DNA of 64,000 bases, taken from positions 2,834,269 through 2,898,268 of the forward strand of contig JANVCC010000270.1 of the NCBI GenBank assembly GCA_025345505.1, written 5' to 3'. The translations under genes and the position numbers were made by a program. Below are positions 46,041 through 58,200 of this stretch, piece by piece. The DNA is from Todiramphus chloris collaris (Eukaryota > Chordata > Aves > Coraciiformes > Alcedinidae). The notes beneath the pieces were generated by a model that ran no database searches, was not told the DNA's origin, and saw only the letters and a program-made list of their open reading frames with translations. How positions within the stretch are numbered: position 1 is the stretch's first letter; the number at the start of each line of letters is the position of its first letter.

Positions 46041-48618
46041 CCCCCCGTCTGCCCAAACTGCCTGTGCAGAGGCTGCCCCGTGGCGGTACCCGAGCTGACT
46101 CGGCAGTTTCAGCGATGATTCAGCTGCTGTCACTGGCAGCGGTGGGAGCTGCCAGGTGCTGCAGGGCTGTTGTCACCAGGCCAGACGTGCACTACTGTAT
46201 TTAAGAAGCTGAGATTTGTAAAGCATCAACTCATGTCTATCTGGTTCCATAAAGATACACAGCTGCTCTGGAGCAGCACACCCAGGAGGAGGAATCTCCA
46301 CCCGAACTCGGTCACCCCGGTGTGTGCGGCTGACGGCTTCGGCGGTCAGCTCAGACTGCAGGAGGGGAAACAGTTATTTAAATTTGTATTGTCCCCTACA
46401 CTGGGGTTTTCCAGGGTAATCTATAAGGGAACACACAACCCAATTCAGTAAGGTATGGTGAGTGTATTTCCCTTATGGTCCTTTGAAATCCACTTTTAGT
46501 ATATTATTTGCTGTAGTATTTCCACTCGACAGCTGCCTGATTTCTTTTCAGAGCTACCCTATTAACATCTCAACACATGACAAAGTTTGAAATTACACTA
46601 TAGCTTCATGTATTCAGTCACACATGATGTGCACCTACTATATTTCAAATGACAGTTATCTTTTTCCTACCTAGAATCGTAGAATATGAGGGGCCACATG
46701 AGTATGTCAAATTCTGTGCCAGTTAACTTTTTTTTCCAGGTATATTCACCTCGTTTTCATTATGATATCTTGTTTTGGGTTGGTTTTAATTCAGCATTTT
46801 AATGCAAGTCTTTTTATTTCTAAAATATACATTCTAAGACTTAGGTGAAAATTACAGTCAGATTTTCTGCATTCACCTTTGTATGAACATAACTTTATCT
46901 ATTCTACCATGACTTATTCAGGTATTATTTGTCCATTTTCTTAGACATTTACATTACATTTTAGATGAGCCTTTTTAGCCATATTATGGAGTAAGAGGCA
47001 ATTGCAGGTTAAATTACTTTCAGAGAAATTGCTATAGGAGTAACACTCCTATTGCAAAGATATATTTTCTGAAGATTTTATTTTCTAAAAAATATTAATT
47101 TATGCAAAACTGATAAAAAATGGCTATGTAGAGATTTTTTTAATAGAAAGTAGGGGGGTTTTTTGGCATGTTTTCACTGTCAGAGAATTATATAGTATGT
47201 GTATGTATGTGTAATTAGGAATCTGATTCCTTGAATCCATCAGATTCACCTGAATCTGATCTTTCCTGCTACATGTCAGGGTATTTAAAAAAATTTCTGT
47301 CATTTTCATCATTAGTTATTAGAAGTGAATATTCCTCTTTTCTTAGCTACTGCTAGATCATTTTCTATGTCATGGGATTTCTTCAGAAACAACCATTTCT
47401 CAGTATTGCCTCTGTCATCTGCTCATTAGAAAAATGCTTTAAAAAAAACCCCACAACAAATTGACTAACATTTAGCCAACTGATCCCAGAAAAGATGAGG
47501 AAAAACCCACATACTTCTCGCATTTAAATTGTTTTTAAGGTATCATCATGAACATCAGCATCATATTAGCTGACTTGTGGTACCTGTTTTTTAAGCCAAA
47601 CTTCACCAGCACAAATTAAATATTCCTGCTGTTCCTAAAACAATAATAAAAAACATTCCAGGATTTGATTTTTCCAAGAAGGATCCAGCTGGAAAAGGTA
47701 TTTAAGGAAAGATTCGGAGGTATTAAGGTGTTTTAAAAGTGAGCTCCTCAAGTGGGAGTTATGCACAGGAATTTTTAGAGCCCTACAAAGCTCTCTTGCT
47801 CTTTCCCACTGATACAAATACGGTTGATCTATCTCTCTGAAATAAATATCATTAAACAGCTGTTCCTAAATCATTTTGTGCCAGTGGAACAGAGAGAAAT
47901 ACTCAGCAGAAAGCAGATATTTAAACCCATGTATTGATTTGCATGACAAAACAGAGTGAAAGTTTGTTCTTGCTGTTCTAGCAGAACACTCGCTTCCCCG
48001 TTACAATTAATTTGGCTAATAATCAGGCTGAACTCATTTTCTCACCCCTGGTTACAGGCAAAACACAAAAGGATGCAGCAGTTCTTGCAGGGTGACACTT
48101 TATAAACACCTACATAGAAATGAATGGTGTGGTAAAGGATTTTTTCAGGGTGTTTGGGCTGAACGTGTTACAAATGCTGCAGGTCATTACAAATATGTGC
48201 TGGCAATATCTCTGAGCAACAAAAGCACTGACACTGCCAGTGTCGGCTTTCAGAAATCTTGGGTCAGGGCACTAAAAGTGGATAAAAACCCAAGAAGTTT
48301 AAAAAAAAAGAAGGCAGAATTTTATTTGCTTGTCTTTTTGATTGTGAACCCTGAAGAGTCAACATCCTCAATTTTTTATCTACGGCTGAATAGTCAAGAA
48401 ATGCAGCATATTTAAATGAAAGCAGAGATTATCTTTTAACCACTTGACTGTAAGTGTTTGTTTTTAGGAAAAAAAATACCCAAACACCCTGATCTTTATA
48501 AAACAGGTAATAAAAATGAAAGAGCTGCAAATGCTGCAGTGTAAACGCTGGGGCTTTCTGAGTGCACATGCCACACCTTGTAGGTTTCAGCTATTTAAGA
48601 TAATTGATTTCCTTTCTC
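46041..48618. other. Unique AT-rich noncoding DNA, no gene seen
   Basis: From about 46480 to 47900 the sequence is very AT-rich, with frequent TTATTTTC, AATTAATTT and TATTATT words and no open frame above 70 codons. An A/C tract lies near 47436-47458. A 107-codon frame at 48092-48415 is not recognised. Weak CR1-tail-like text (TAGAATCGTAGAATATGAGG) near 46674 is too short to call. Confidence 0.5.
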
Positions 48619-48692
48619 TATTAGTGAACTTGTTGGACTAGGTGACCTTTAAAGGTCTCTTCCAATCCAAACCACTTTATAATTCTATGACC
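48619..48692 (+). mobile_element. CR1 LINE, 3' tail
   Basis: TGTTGGACTAGGTGACCTTT, AAAGGTCTCTTCCAATCCAA and ACCACTTTATAATTCTATGA form a recognisable CR1 terminus of about 70 bases. A second, different CR1 tail in the same orientation begins only about 40 bases downstream. Confidence 0.93.
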
Positions 48693-48730
48693 CCCTGTTT
48701 TGTGAATTCAGGTAAATTCAGTGGGGTCCA

Positions 48731-48859
48731 AGAGCCCAGGCTGGCTGGGGCTGTGAGCAACCTGCTCTAGTGGGAGGTGTCCCTGCCCATGGCAGGGGGC
48801 TTGGAACTGGATGAGCTTTAAGGTCCCTTCCAACACTGACCGTTCTATGATTCTAAGAG
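48731..48859 (+). mobile_element. CR1 LINE, 3' end with tail
   Basis: GGCTGGGGCTGTGAGCAACC, TGCTCTAGTGGGAGGTGTCC, CTGCCCATGGCAGGGGGCTT, GGAACTGGATGAGCTTTAAG and GTCCCTTCCAACACTGACCG, then TTCTATGATTCTAAG. It shares the subfamily features of 62630-63175 (GAGCAACCTGCTCTAG and GGTCCCTTCCAA), unlike its immediate neighbour with GGTCTCTTCCAA. Confidence 0.95.
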
Positions 48860-48957
48860 AAATGATACAAACCAACATAACCATGTCAGAACATTAAAAT
48901 ATCTAGCCCAGATTTATCGCCCAGATTTATGACCCTGCTGGTGATGATCCAACAGAT

Positions 48958-49455
48958 TTGTGCGCTGGTGGCACCCGTGTGTGCATTCACTCCGTGTGGG
49001 TCCATGGGAGAAGTGTTGCTGGACTGCAGCCACCCACACCTCCCGCGTGCCGGGCGGCTGTGCTTTGGCTGGGAAGGAAATCATTGCTGACACAGAAAAA
49101 TGTCTCTGGAAAGGTCACTTTAAAAAAGCCCAGTGACCAAGAAGTTGGGATTGGTGTGATGGCTGTGTGGCTGGTGGTGGTTCACCCGTGTCTGTCTGAT
49201 CACTCCTGGTTAGGAAGGCACCCAGCACAACCGAGGGCAGGTCAAAGGGATCGCACACGCCAGCTCTCCAAGGTCTGACCCGCGGTGTGATCTTGTAGAG
49301 AGAGGCATCTCTCTCGCCAGAGAAGTCTCGCCCGTGCTGCGATGTTCCGTGCAGCCTGCGCACGCTTTCTCTGATCACATCTCCCATCCAACACCCTCCT
49401 GCTCCCACGCAGCTCCGCGTCGTTCCGCACACCCCGTCCCGGTACCTGCCCACGC
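48958..49455. promoter_or_regulatory. Orphan CpG-rich patch
   Basis: About 20 CpG dinucleotides lie in 49231-49455 by eye count, and a lighter cluster lies at about 49045-49070 (CCCGCGTGCCGGGCGG). The surrounding 10 kb is CpG-poor. No CR1 or LTR is seen inside it. Possible identities are an orphan CpG island or alternative promoter, an exon of a GC-rich gene, or a gene-conversion hot spot. Both strands hold open frames of about 110 codons, but that follows from base composition. No protein family is recognised. Confidence 0.45.
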
Positions 49456-49889
49456 ACAGCAGAACATCCCTTGCCTAGGAAAGGTTTCTAGTTTACAAGG
49501 AGCAGCTTAACTTTAAAAAAAAAAAAAGACAAAATTTCTTCCCTTGGATGTTGTGAATTCACCAGGATGGGGAGCTGATGTCTGCGGAGGTGACACGGCA
49601 GGGTAAGACACTCACGAGTTATGAGGGCAGATGTCAGTTCCTAGTGACATGTTTTCCATAACCCACTGCCTCTCTTTGTTTATCCATCAAATGCGATCTA
49701 TACAGCAACTGCTCATCTGTTTAGTCTTGGGTAGAGCACAGAAATGCAAGTCAGACCTCAAATTTAGTTTGTCATTTGCCTTCTTAAAAGGAGATGAGAT
49801 TTATGCTTATAATAAAGTATTTGAAATGTCATTTAATAGGAAAACAAATGGCAGTTGGATTCCCATGAGCAAGGAGAGGGGATCATGAA
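49456..49889. other. Unique noncoding DNA
   Basis: A poly-A run near 49516 and mixed sequence. An 85-codon frame at 49631-49888 is not recognised. Confidence 0.5.
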
Positions 49890-50230
49890 ACTTTGAATTA
49901 AACGGTTTTATCTTATCACACTTTAAGTTACATATTTTTATTCTAATTGTAAAAATTATCTGCCTTGACATATCTTTTCCATTATTTTTGTTAAAGGGTA
50001 TTCATCAGCGGTGTTAATGATGACACAAAATTTTAATATATGCATTAAACATTTAAGTTTTAATATGTTAACATGACACAGGATGTGAATAATAACAATG
50101 TTTTATATATGAAGTGAAAACATATTTTATGTTGGAAATAGTTAGAATGCCTGGCAAGTGACTTATATCCATAACAATTTCATTTAAATATTGCTTTTGC
50201 ACCCCATCTATCTTAGATGCAATTTTATAG
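49890..50230. promoter_or_regulatory. Candidate conserved noncoding element, very AT-rich
   Basis: Complex AT-rich sequence with TTGAATTAAACGGTTTTATC, CATCAGCGGTGTTAATGATG, TTAATATATGCATTAAAC and GTTTTAATATGTTAACATG. It is not a simple repeat and no transposon is recognised. This is the kind of block seen at enhancers in vertebrate gene deserts. Confidence 0.3.
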
Positions 50231-53189
50231 TCCTTTTTAAAAATTCATTTCAGCATGACCTCTTTGAGGCTGCAACTTAGTGCCTCTAGCCTACATATCC
50301 AATTGCACTTGTACTCCTTCCTATTCATTACCTTTCAAAGTGCAGAAACCAGCAAGTGCCCAGACCTGAACTGCATTTACCATTCTGGGACTCTTCAGGA
50401 ATTACAACTTCGGTGTGGTTACACAGTAATAAGGGTAAAAGGCGAGAGGAAATCCATCAAATGGCTAAAATATGATGGCCTACCAGATTTGATTTAGATC
50501 TTTAGACCTCTTGGAGCAGCCAGGTAGCTCCTAATATAAGATTACGTTCCCCTGAATATCAGAAGATTACGATGCATACATACAACAGCTTTCTCTTTAT
50601 TTCCTTCTGTCAGACCTTCTGTCTTGTGGCTTAACAATGAGAGTCCCGAGAGCATTAGGGAAAGGGATATCTTTGAAAGGATACATCTTAGAAGGAAAGG
50701 AAATGTTTTAGTGTTTTAATGTGCTTAAGTGGGAAAGTAATTTACAAAAACCTCTGCAAAATTTCCAAGCAGTACTGCCTTACTGTCGCAAGATCCAGTT
50801 GTGCTGCCAGGACAAAACCTCTGCTCTCTGACCTCATACACAGCATAAATCCAATCCAAGCCTAGTTTTCATTCATGACAGTGTGTAAGCTTCAGCAGAC
50901 CCCAAAGGTTCACACTTTTCATCTGCTAAGGCTGCAATGTACGTTATAAATAAGAAGATAAATAAATTAACTTGGACAACAGGCGTCGTATTGGTAGCGA
51001 GCACGTCTTGGAGCTGCAAACAGGCTCCCCTCTACGGGGGCCATTCGCGGTGGCTCATCGCCGAGCACATCTCTCCCAGGGCTGGCTCCACCCCACCACC
51101 TCCAGCAGATTGCAGAAGCGAAGGAAGCGGCTCAGGAACAACACCAGGGAAAGGCAGCAGGTACCTGCACATCTCCACCTGGAAAAAAAATTTTCCTGCA
51201 ACAAGGCTCAGAGTTTTTTTTCTCTGCATCGAATTCCAGCTGAATGTGGTGATGTGGTACAATGAGCAATGGGGAGATGGTAGAAAAATCATCCTTTCAA
51301 ACACATAGCTTAAGAGCTAGTACCAAATATGCAGATATTAACATATTTTTATCTTTAGACATACAAGCTGTAATTTGCTTCCATGTTTATTTGTGTCTGG
51401 TGTGCAATGACAAGCATTTGAAATATTTATGGTCATGTTGGGTTTAGTCCAGCCCTTTGATCCTTCCTATTTGTATCTTTTAAACGAAATTCCTTGTTAA
51501 TGAGCTACACTAAAAAGTATTTTAAAAGATGGGTTTTCTTCTGCACGTCATACACATACATATAGTTAAGAGCAGAAATAGATGGGTCAACATTTATTTT
51601 GAAGAAAAGGTCTATTCTACTTATTATTTATTCCTTTCTTTATTATCTCATTTTAAAAAAGGGTGTGAATAAGTTTACGGGGGTCAGAAGGATTGTTCTG
51701 CCTCTGAAGACAATTCACCTACCGAGGCTCAGTTACTGATGGAAAATTGCAAAATGGAACTTCTTTTTTTCCTGTGGTGAATAATTTATGCTTGGGAATG
51801 GTTTCATCACCGAGCACTCTTCAAGTCATTAAACGGAACTGAAGAAAATGGGGTGAAGTCATCATCAGAGAAGGTCAATTTATGGAAATACTGTTATCTC
51901 TTTCACAGTATTATTAATACCTACTGACACCTCCATGCTCGGCGTGGCAAAGCCCATCATTAGCCTATAAGGTAGGAGCAAGGTCTCAAACACATGCTCG
52001 AAACGAGAACGTCGTTGCTGTAAAAGTGAGCTGAATGCAGGGAGAAGGAACAGACAGGGAGAAAGGAGGGAGAGGCAGCTCTAGATCTGAAAGAGCCACA
52101 AACATAAACCCTGATTTTTAGCAGGCTGCTGTCTTTCTTGCCATGGCTCTGCACAGTGCTGTTGGTACCCGTTTGCAGCTGCCTATCGGAATCTACATCG
52201 TTTCCATGTCTGAAGAACAGCCAGATTTGTCTCTAATTTTTAGGAAGCATTAACCTGGCCGAGTGTTAGGAGGAAAGGTTATTTGACTCCCTTTGAAAGG
52301 TATACAATTGTAATAATTTACATGTTCCCTGATAATGTCTACTTACAGCATGTTGTCACCTGGGAAAAATTTTCCTCTTCAAGTCCTACCGCTGTCGAGC
52401 CGACTGGCTCGCATGTAGAGTACGGACACGTTAGAGCTCTGAAAGCATCTGTCATGACATGAAAGTTCAGATAAGGCTACTTCCTTAGCAGGATTTTTGG
52501 CATCAGCAAGCACTAATGGCACAAGTTAAAGAATTTGCTTAGCTGAAAACGCTCTTCCGCTGCAGGAGTTTAAAAGGATACAACGCTTCAGTGACAAGGT
52601 TATATATAGTCCCTTTGGAAATGCCTCTGAAAACGCTACACGCAAACAAATTAATCTGACAGCATCCCACCTATGTATTGTGACGTTTAAAAGGGACACG
52701 GACTGGATGGGCACACGACGGGGTGTGTGTTTAATAGGTGCTTCCTGAGCCAGTCCCGCTAACTGACTTGCAATTTGGACAAGTCTGACAATCCGATGGA
52801 ACACAGCAGATCTCGATCCTGACCACAGAATCTCCTCTTGTCATCAACACAAATCACACCTTTTATTTCAAAGGGAGATGAACTGTCCCTTCATTTTCTG
52901 AAAAAGGTAAACAGAGTTTATCCAGGTTTGAGGTTTTTTAGATTTTGGTTTTTAATGGAGCCTTCCAAAGTGGAATGTAAATCCCAAACCTGACACTGAC
53001 AGGATCAGTAGGAGCTGTTCAATGCCTTGAATCTTTAAAAAAAAAAAGAAAAAAAAAGCAAATTACTTAAAAAACTAACTATTGATTTCAGATCATTTAA
53101 GAATACTGTTTTCTAAGTGATTTACCAATAGTATTGTAGAAATGTTGGAATGAAAGGCATCTTTAAAAGTTAGCTACTCCATCTGCCTG
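50231..53189. other. Unique noncoding DNA, no gene seen
   Basis: Frames up to 123 codons (50937-51308) overlap a GC-richer patch at about 51040-51170. A CAG-GTACCT word at about 51160 resembles a splice donor, but no matching acceptor or domain is found. AT-rich complex sequence covers about 51340-51900. A poly-A tract lies at about 53037-53058. Confidence 0.5.
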
Positions 53190-54420
53190 CTTTGAGAGAA
53201 GGTCAAGTATACTCGGACCATCTCTCTGATCTTTGCCTAATCTGTTCATAGAAGCCTTCCATTATGAGGTTAAAGAAGCTCCCTAGGCAGCCTCTTCCAG
53301 TCCTTAACAACCTTTGCAGCTGGTAAGTTTTTCTTTAATGTCTAATTTAATCTAATCTTATCTAATCTCATCTAACCTCTTTCTCCCTTCTGAAAAATTA
53401 AACCGGTGATTTCGTTCCTATGTTGGGTGAGCATGGAGAGTAACTGATGACCATTCTTTTTAAGATCCTTTTACATATTAAAAGATGGTTACTGAATTGC
53501 TCCTCAGTCTTCTCTTTTCCAAACCAAACAAGCCCATTTTGTGCAACCTTCTGTCACATTTTTAAGCCTCTTAGCAGTGTTTCTGCTCTTGCCAGTGCTC
53601 CAGTTTGTCTGCATCCTTTCTTAAAGTGCCATGCTCAAAGCCAGGCTGCACATTTTACCTGCAGCACTACTACTGCTGCACGGGATGGAATAAAGACCTC
53701 CATCTGTTGTATGGTGTTCAAACATATTGGATTATTTTAATTCACCACTGTCCTGGTTTGGCTGGGACAGACTCCTGGGCCAGCCATGGTCTGCAGACCA
53801 TCAGCAGCTTGGGGTCAGCCAGGGCAGGGGAGCTGATCCTCCTCTTCCTTATTCTCATCCCTGGAAGAACTCACCATCCTGCTCCCAAGGATGCTTTCCT
53901 GGTTATTGCGACCGCTGTACCTTTGCTGGGCTGAGTATAACTTCATATTGGTATTAGTTTGGCTGTTTCATTAAATCTGTTTTCATTTCAACCTGTGGGT
54001 CTCCTCTCCTTTTCTGATCTCTCCTTTTCTGATCTCTCTTCTCTGCTGGGGAGGGGTCATTAAATGATAGAGCAAGTGTTCCAGTTTATCCCCAGATACT
54101 GGCTACATGAAGACACCATTACTGCCAGGTTTTTTTCTGCTTAGCCATCTTACTTCTTCAGTTTTCTTCTTCCCAAGCATAGCTCTCCTTAGAGTTTCAT
54201 ATTGTTAGTTTTGGATTATTTCAGTAACATTTTAGGATCACTGTGAGTACTAATCTTGTCCTCCCCAGTGCTTGGAATCCCTCCTAGAAAGATGCCATCT
54301 GCCCGTTTTATGTGTTCTCCTTAATCCATTGTCCAAGTCAGTAATGCGACTATTCAGTAGACTGGGCCCAGCACAAATTTGTTGTGTGAGTTTTATAGCA
54401 AGCTGCTAAAAATGATAAAG
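53190..54420 (-). mobile_element. Ancient CR1-clade LINE on the minus strand, split by a later LTR
   Basis: Two flanks belong to one old element. At 54236-54390 the minus strand corresponds to the RT segment that intact copies read as V-L-G-P-V-L-F-N-x-x-x-N-D-L; VLGPVY and then LGGI...TGEDKI remain, with stops. At 53190-53740 the plus strand reads the reverse complement of the region nearer the 3' end: CTCCCTAGGCAGCCTCTTCC, TCCTCAGTCTTCTCTTTTCC, AAACCAAACAAGCCC, GCTCCAGTTTGTCTGCATCC. The order is right for a single minus-strand insertion. Divergence is high, like the element at 13075-13860 and unlike the younger CR1s here. Confidence 0.82.
53749..54096 (+). mobile_element. Solo LTR, avian ERVL-like (fossil)
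   Basis: Starts with TGTCCTGGTTTGGCTGGGAC, the usual 5' end of a large avian ERVL-type LTR group. Near its 3' half it carries CTTTGCTGGGCTGAGTATAA, TTAAATCTGTTTTCATTTCA and ACCTGTGGGT, in the order usual for that group. It is shorter than common members. No internal retroviral region or partner LTR is visible, so it is a broken, solo copy. It lies within the older minus-strand CR1, so it is younger than that host element. The 3' boundary is approximate. Confidence 0.82.
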
Positions 54421-54949
54421 TTTAGGGTTTATTTTGATTGGAATCCTTCACCTGCTTCATTCATAATTACCAACCTAGCTCAACATAGGAAGGCTTGCAT
54501 CCTTGTGATGCATTTCTGGTGATTAAATCCCGTTACAAATGTCAGCATCCCTAAGTAGCTGCGTCAAGACCAACACTCCTTTCATCAATGGCATACAGAA
54601 ACAGTAATGCCTTTGCTTTTTCTTTCTTTTTTACTTTTTCCTCAGTCCCTTCCAGGAGAGAAATGCTAACTACCTAAGCCTTTTGTCATGTTCTCTTTGC
54701 CCTGATTTATGACACGCCTTTGCAGAGCGGCTTGGAAATAACTTTTGGTTTTACCACTGAAATTATAGCTCACGATCCATAATTTCCTATAGCATTTCAA
54801 TAAGAACCGGTAAAACTGTCACTGGGAGAGTTTCTGGGCACCGTACAAAATGTTCTTTCCTCATGGACAGTAATTCTACAGAACTGGAGTGGGGCTGTAT
54901 GCGTAAGAATGACACTTGTTTTGCATCTGGGATTTGTGTTCAGAGGAAA
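54421..54949. other. Unique noncoding DNA, perhaps further old CR1
   Basis: CR1 similarity fades after about 54420. Text such as GATGCATTTCTGGTGATTAA near 54509 may be the same ancient element but cannot be assigned. No gene is seen. Confidence 0.4.
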
Positions 54950-55260
54950 GCATAGGATTGCTGAATCATAACGGAGATTAGTTTGGTGTGTCGCCGCTGA
55001 CTAATTTCACTCACTAATTTACCCATGTTGCCATCAGTAAAATAGTACAGGAATAAAGCACCTAATTTGCTGAGGTGTTTTTGTAAATATTGCTGCCTGA
55101 CTCTCTCTCTGGGGGCTCAAATGCCTTTTCGTGTCTGGCCCCTAATAAATAATGAAATGGAGATGTTGCCTTCAGCTTACCAGCTTTACTCTAGCATTGC
55201 CTGCATCCTGCCTGCCAACTGGGTTTAGCATATTTGCATAATTAAGTTTCATTCATTTGC
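54950..55260. promoter_or_regulatory. Candidate conserved noncoding element with POU/homeodomain composite
   Basis: It contains ATTTGCATAATTA at 55232-55244, an octamer fused to a TAATTA-type homeodomain site. Also present are TGACTAATTTCACTCACTAA, GCACCTAATTTGCTGAGG and CCTAATAAATAATGAAATGG. The block is complex and repeat-free, ending just before a TA microsatellite. Together with 36090-36320 it is the most enhancer-like stretch in the window. The call is based on motifs only. Confidence 0.35.
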
Positions 55261-55274
55261 TACTAGTTTTGTTT

Positions 55275-55296
55275 TATATATATATATATATATATA
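55275..55296. repeat. (TA)11 microsatellite
   Basis: Eleven uninterrupted TA units, flanked by GTTTTA and CACG. An 11-base G run follows at 55410-55420. Confidence 0.96.
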
Positions 55297-58200
55297 CACG
55301 AAAGGGAAAGCCAAACCAAAAAAGAAAGCAGGGAACAGCCTATCTGCACGAAGCATTTAAATGCATCCTGCCAGGCATGTTTGAGCAGACCCTATTTATG
55401 CATTTAGTTGGGGGGGGGGGAAGTAAAACATTTTAAGTAATTAAAATAATTCTGAATTCAATTTTAAATCCTGCTGGCGGTATTTAGTGTTGTATGAGAA
55501 CTGGTGTTGAAAGGGAAGGTAAATGACCTTTTTGTCCTACTGCTACCAACGTGTGTAACAAAACTTCTGGGGTCTTTTGGAAGAGCAGCAGGAAACGTCA
55601 AGTTTTGATTGGTAAAAGAATCCATGGCAGTTCAGGAGGAGAGAATCCTCTTTACCTGCCAAGTTACTACTAAATAAGAAAAAAATTTGGTTTTGCTAAT
55701 TTGGGAATCGGAAGCTTGGAAGAAACCTTGGCATCTCCTGCAGGACCAGAATTGCTTCTGTCATTGCAAACTGGGTAATTGCAATGCAAGGGACAACTTC
55801 CCAGGGCCACGCTCTGGAGACAGCCAAGAACAAAAGAGCGTAGCTTTGCTCACATGCAGGAGAAGGATTAGGGAGGATTAATCTAGCAGGGAGACAAAAG
55901 GAATCCCTTTTTCAAGGGATCTGATAAGAAAGAACAGGGGAGAGGAGAAAAATTTAAAAGCAAAAGGGAAAAAGATATTAAAAATAATATTAGTATTATT
56001 TTTATTAAAAATTCTTCAGGCCTAAAGCTGGTTAATTTACTCCTAGACATAAAAACAATGAGTGTAGCAGAAGCATCGAACATAGGCTGCATCTCAGGAT
56101 CCTGTATTTCAGGAGAACACCCGTTCTGTCCTTCCACCTTTCTGGGACCAAATGTACCCACATCTTCCCAACACCTTCCTAAAAATCCCCACGGATGGGT
56201 GAAATTCAACCGCTTCTCTTGGCAGCGTATCCCAGTGCCTCTCATTCCTTTTATCACAAGATAATTTTTTTCTTTCCCCTCCCAAAGTCCAAAGCTAGGT
56301 CACTCTTACTTGAAATGGCTTCTTCCTTTATCCTCAGTGGACTTAAGAGGTTTTTTTGTGCGTGTCCTCCCAAGGAGGTGCTGTCACGTGCCGTTTCACT
56401 GACACAAAGCCTGCTTTGCTTCGATGCCTTGTTTGCTGTGTATGTCATGGGGTGACTGAGGATTTCCATGACTGCTGGAGATGTGGCCCTGATACTTTCA
56501 GCAGTGACAAGTTGGTTCAGAATCCAGCTACTCTCCATGGTAAGCACGGCAAGGAATTAGTACTTTCATGTGTGCTAAGAAATAATGCTGAATATGAAAC
56601 TCGGATGAAATCCCCTCATAGAAACTCAGATTTAGGATTTCTGGGACTGCCGTGGCTGATTTTGAGCTGTTTCTAAAACTTAAGTATTTAAAGCAAATTT
56701 ATGTTCTGAAACATGATTGGGGGATTTGGGGGATTTCATGGGCATTGTTGTCCTTGTTAATCAACACGAAATACATTGCGTTTAGCAGTTAGAAATCAGG
56801 AATTGATTAATGCATGTTTCTTTTTTAATTGCTGCTCTTGGAAGCTCAGTATGTTTATGAACGTAAGGAGCAGTTCTTTCTGGCTCACACACATCACTAC
56901 CCATTCATTACCCAGAGCAAGCTGAGGCATGGAATAGGTGCAAAATAGGTTCAGATGAGGTTCATCACACATACTGGAGGTAAAGATCCTCCTACTGTAA
57001 ATTAGCTAATAATGCATTTAACAGTACAGAGAGCTAAATGAAGGTCTCATGTCTGACAAACAGCTGTATTTGCCCTCCTACAGATAATGGGTGAGTGCTC
57101 AACCACGATGAATAGATTGAACGATGCTGATAGTTCTTTACCGTGAGACTGAGTCAGAGTGTATTAATGTAACACATGGTCATACATGTGCCCCAAAAAT
57201 GTGGGACGCATGTGCCAGCCAGCCAGCCATGCTGCTCTTTGGGTACTCTGTCACCTTGCTCACAGTGGATTGCTGCTGACAAGTTGTAAGTCCAGCTTGG
57301 CTGGATTCAGCTCCGGGATCTGATCCTTTGTGATGCTGAATACCGCTCTAAGTGATACAGGCTGCCAACTGCAAGTCAGCACTTCATGGAAAACGCTCAG
57401 GAAAGGGCAGAAATATGGCCAGGGGCTGCCAACCCCTGAGAAGACACAGGGAAAACAAGAAGCGACTCAGAATGGTCCCCCAACTCTGTTTTCTGATTTC
57501 CTCCAGTTGCTCCTGTCATCGAAAAATACCACCAAGGGGATGCGAAAGTCGGAATTAACGGCCAGACTATGTGTGGGCCTCCTCCTGTGGTTCCAGGCAT
57601 GAGGTGGTTGTGGCAAATTTAAGAAGAGGGCCTTTTTTGGGGTTGTTTTCTGTTGGTTTGGTTTGGTTTTGTTTTGTCTTTGTACGAACCGGACCCAGTC
57701 TCTGCAGGCTCCGGGGTTCTATTGTTCCATTTATTAGCCTTTCCCAAGAAATGCAGTTTAACCATTGAGGAGAAAGAGTCAAATAGTTCTGTTTTGCTAG
57801 GGAAACCAACTACATTATGAATATGAAAAAAAAGTGAGGTCTGAAAGGCTTTTCTTCTTCAACTCTTCCTTTTTACTGGCTAGGTCTACAGCTCTCAAGC
57901 TCACGCTCCGTAGGCAGACGGGCCACGCAGCTGACTGAGCACTAAACTCTCACACACTGTTGGCAGAACGGCTTATTTCCATCAGCTTGGCTTCTGGGAC
58001 TCACTTCTCCCTGTGTGCAGAACAGTTAGGAGTCTCCAGTGCAAGGCCAGAGTCCCAGTTGCTTGTTATGTGGATGTGGGAAGAGAGAGAATACCAGGCT
58101 TCTGGGCTTGAGCTCAGTTTTCCTGGAAGACCAAAGCTTAAGCTCAGGAATTGGAATAGGAAGCAGCCAGAATCTTTCTGGTGGACGCAGTGTGTGTGAA

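Noticed and set aside
46670-46700. Possible CR1 minus-strand tail (TAGAATCGTAGAATATGAGG)
   Set aside because: Only about 15 bases match the CR1 terminus, too short to separate from chance.
50937-51308. Possible exon ending in CAG-GTACCT
   Set aside because: A donor-like word without an acceptor, conserved domain or coding-like codon use is not enough.
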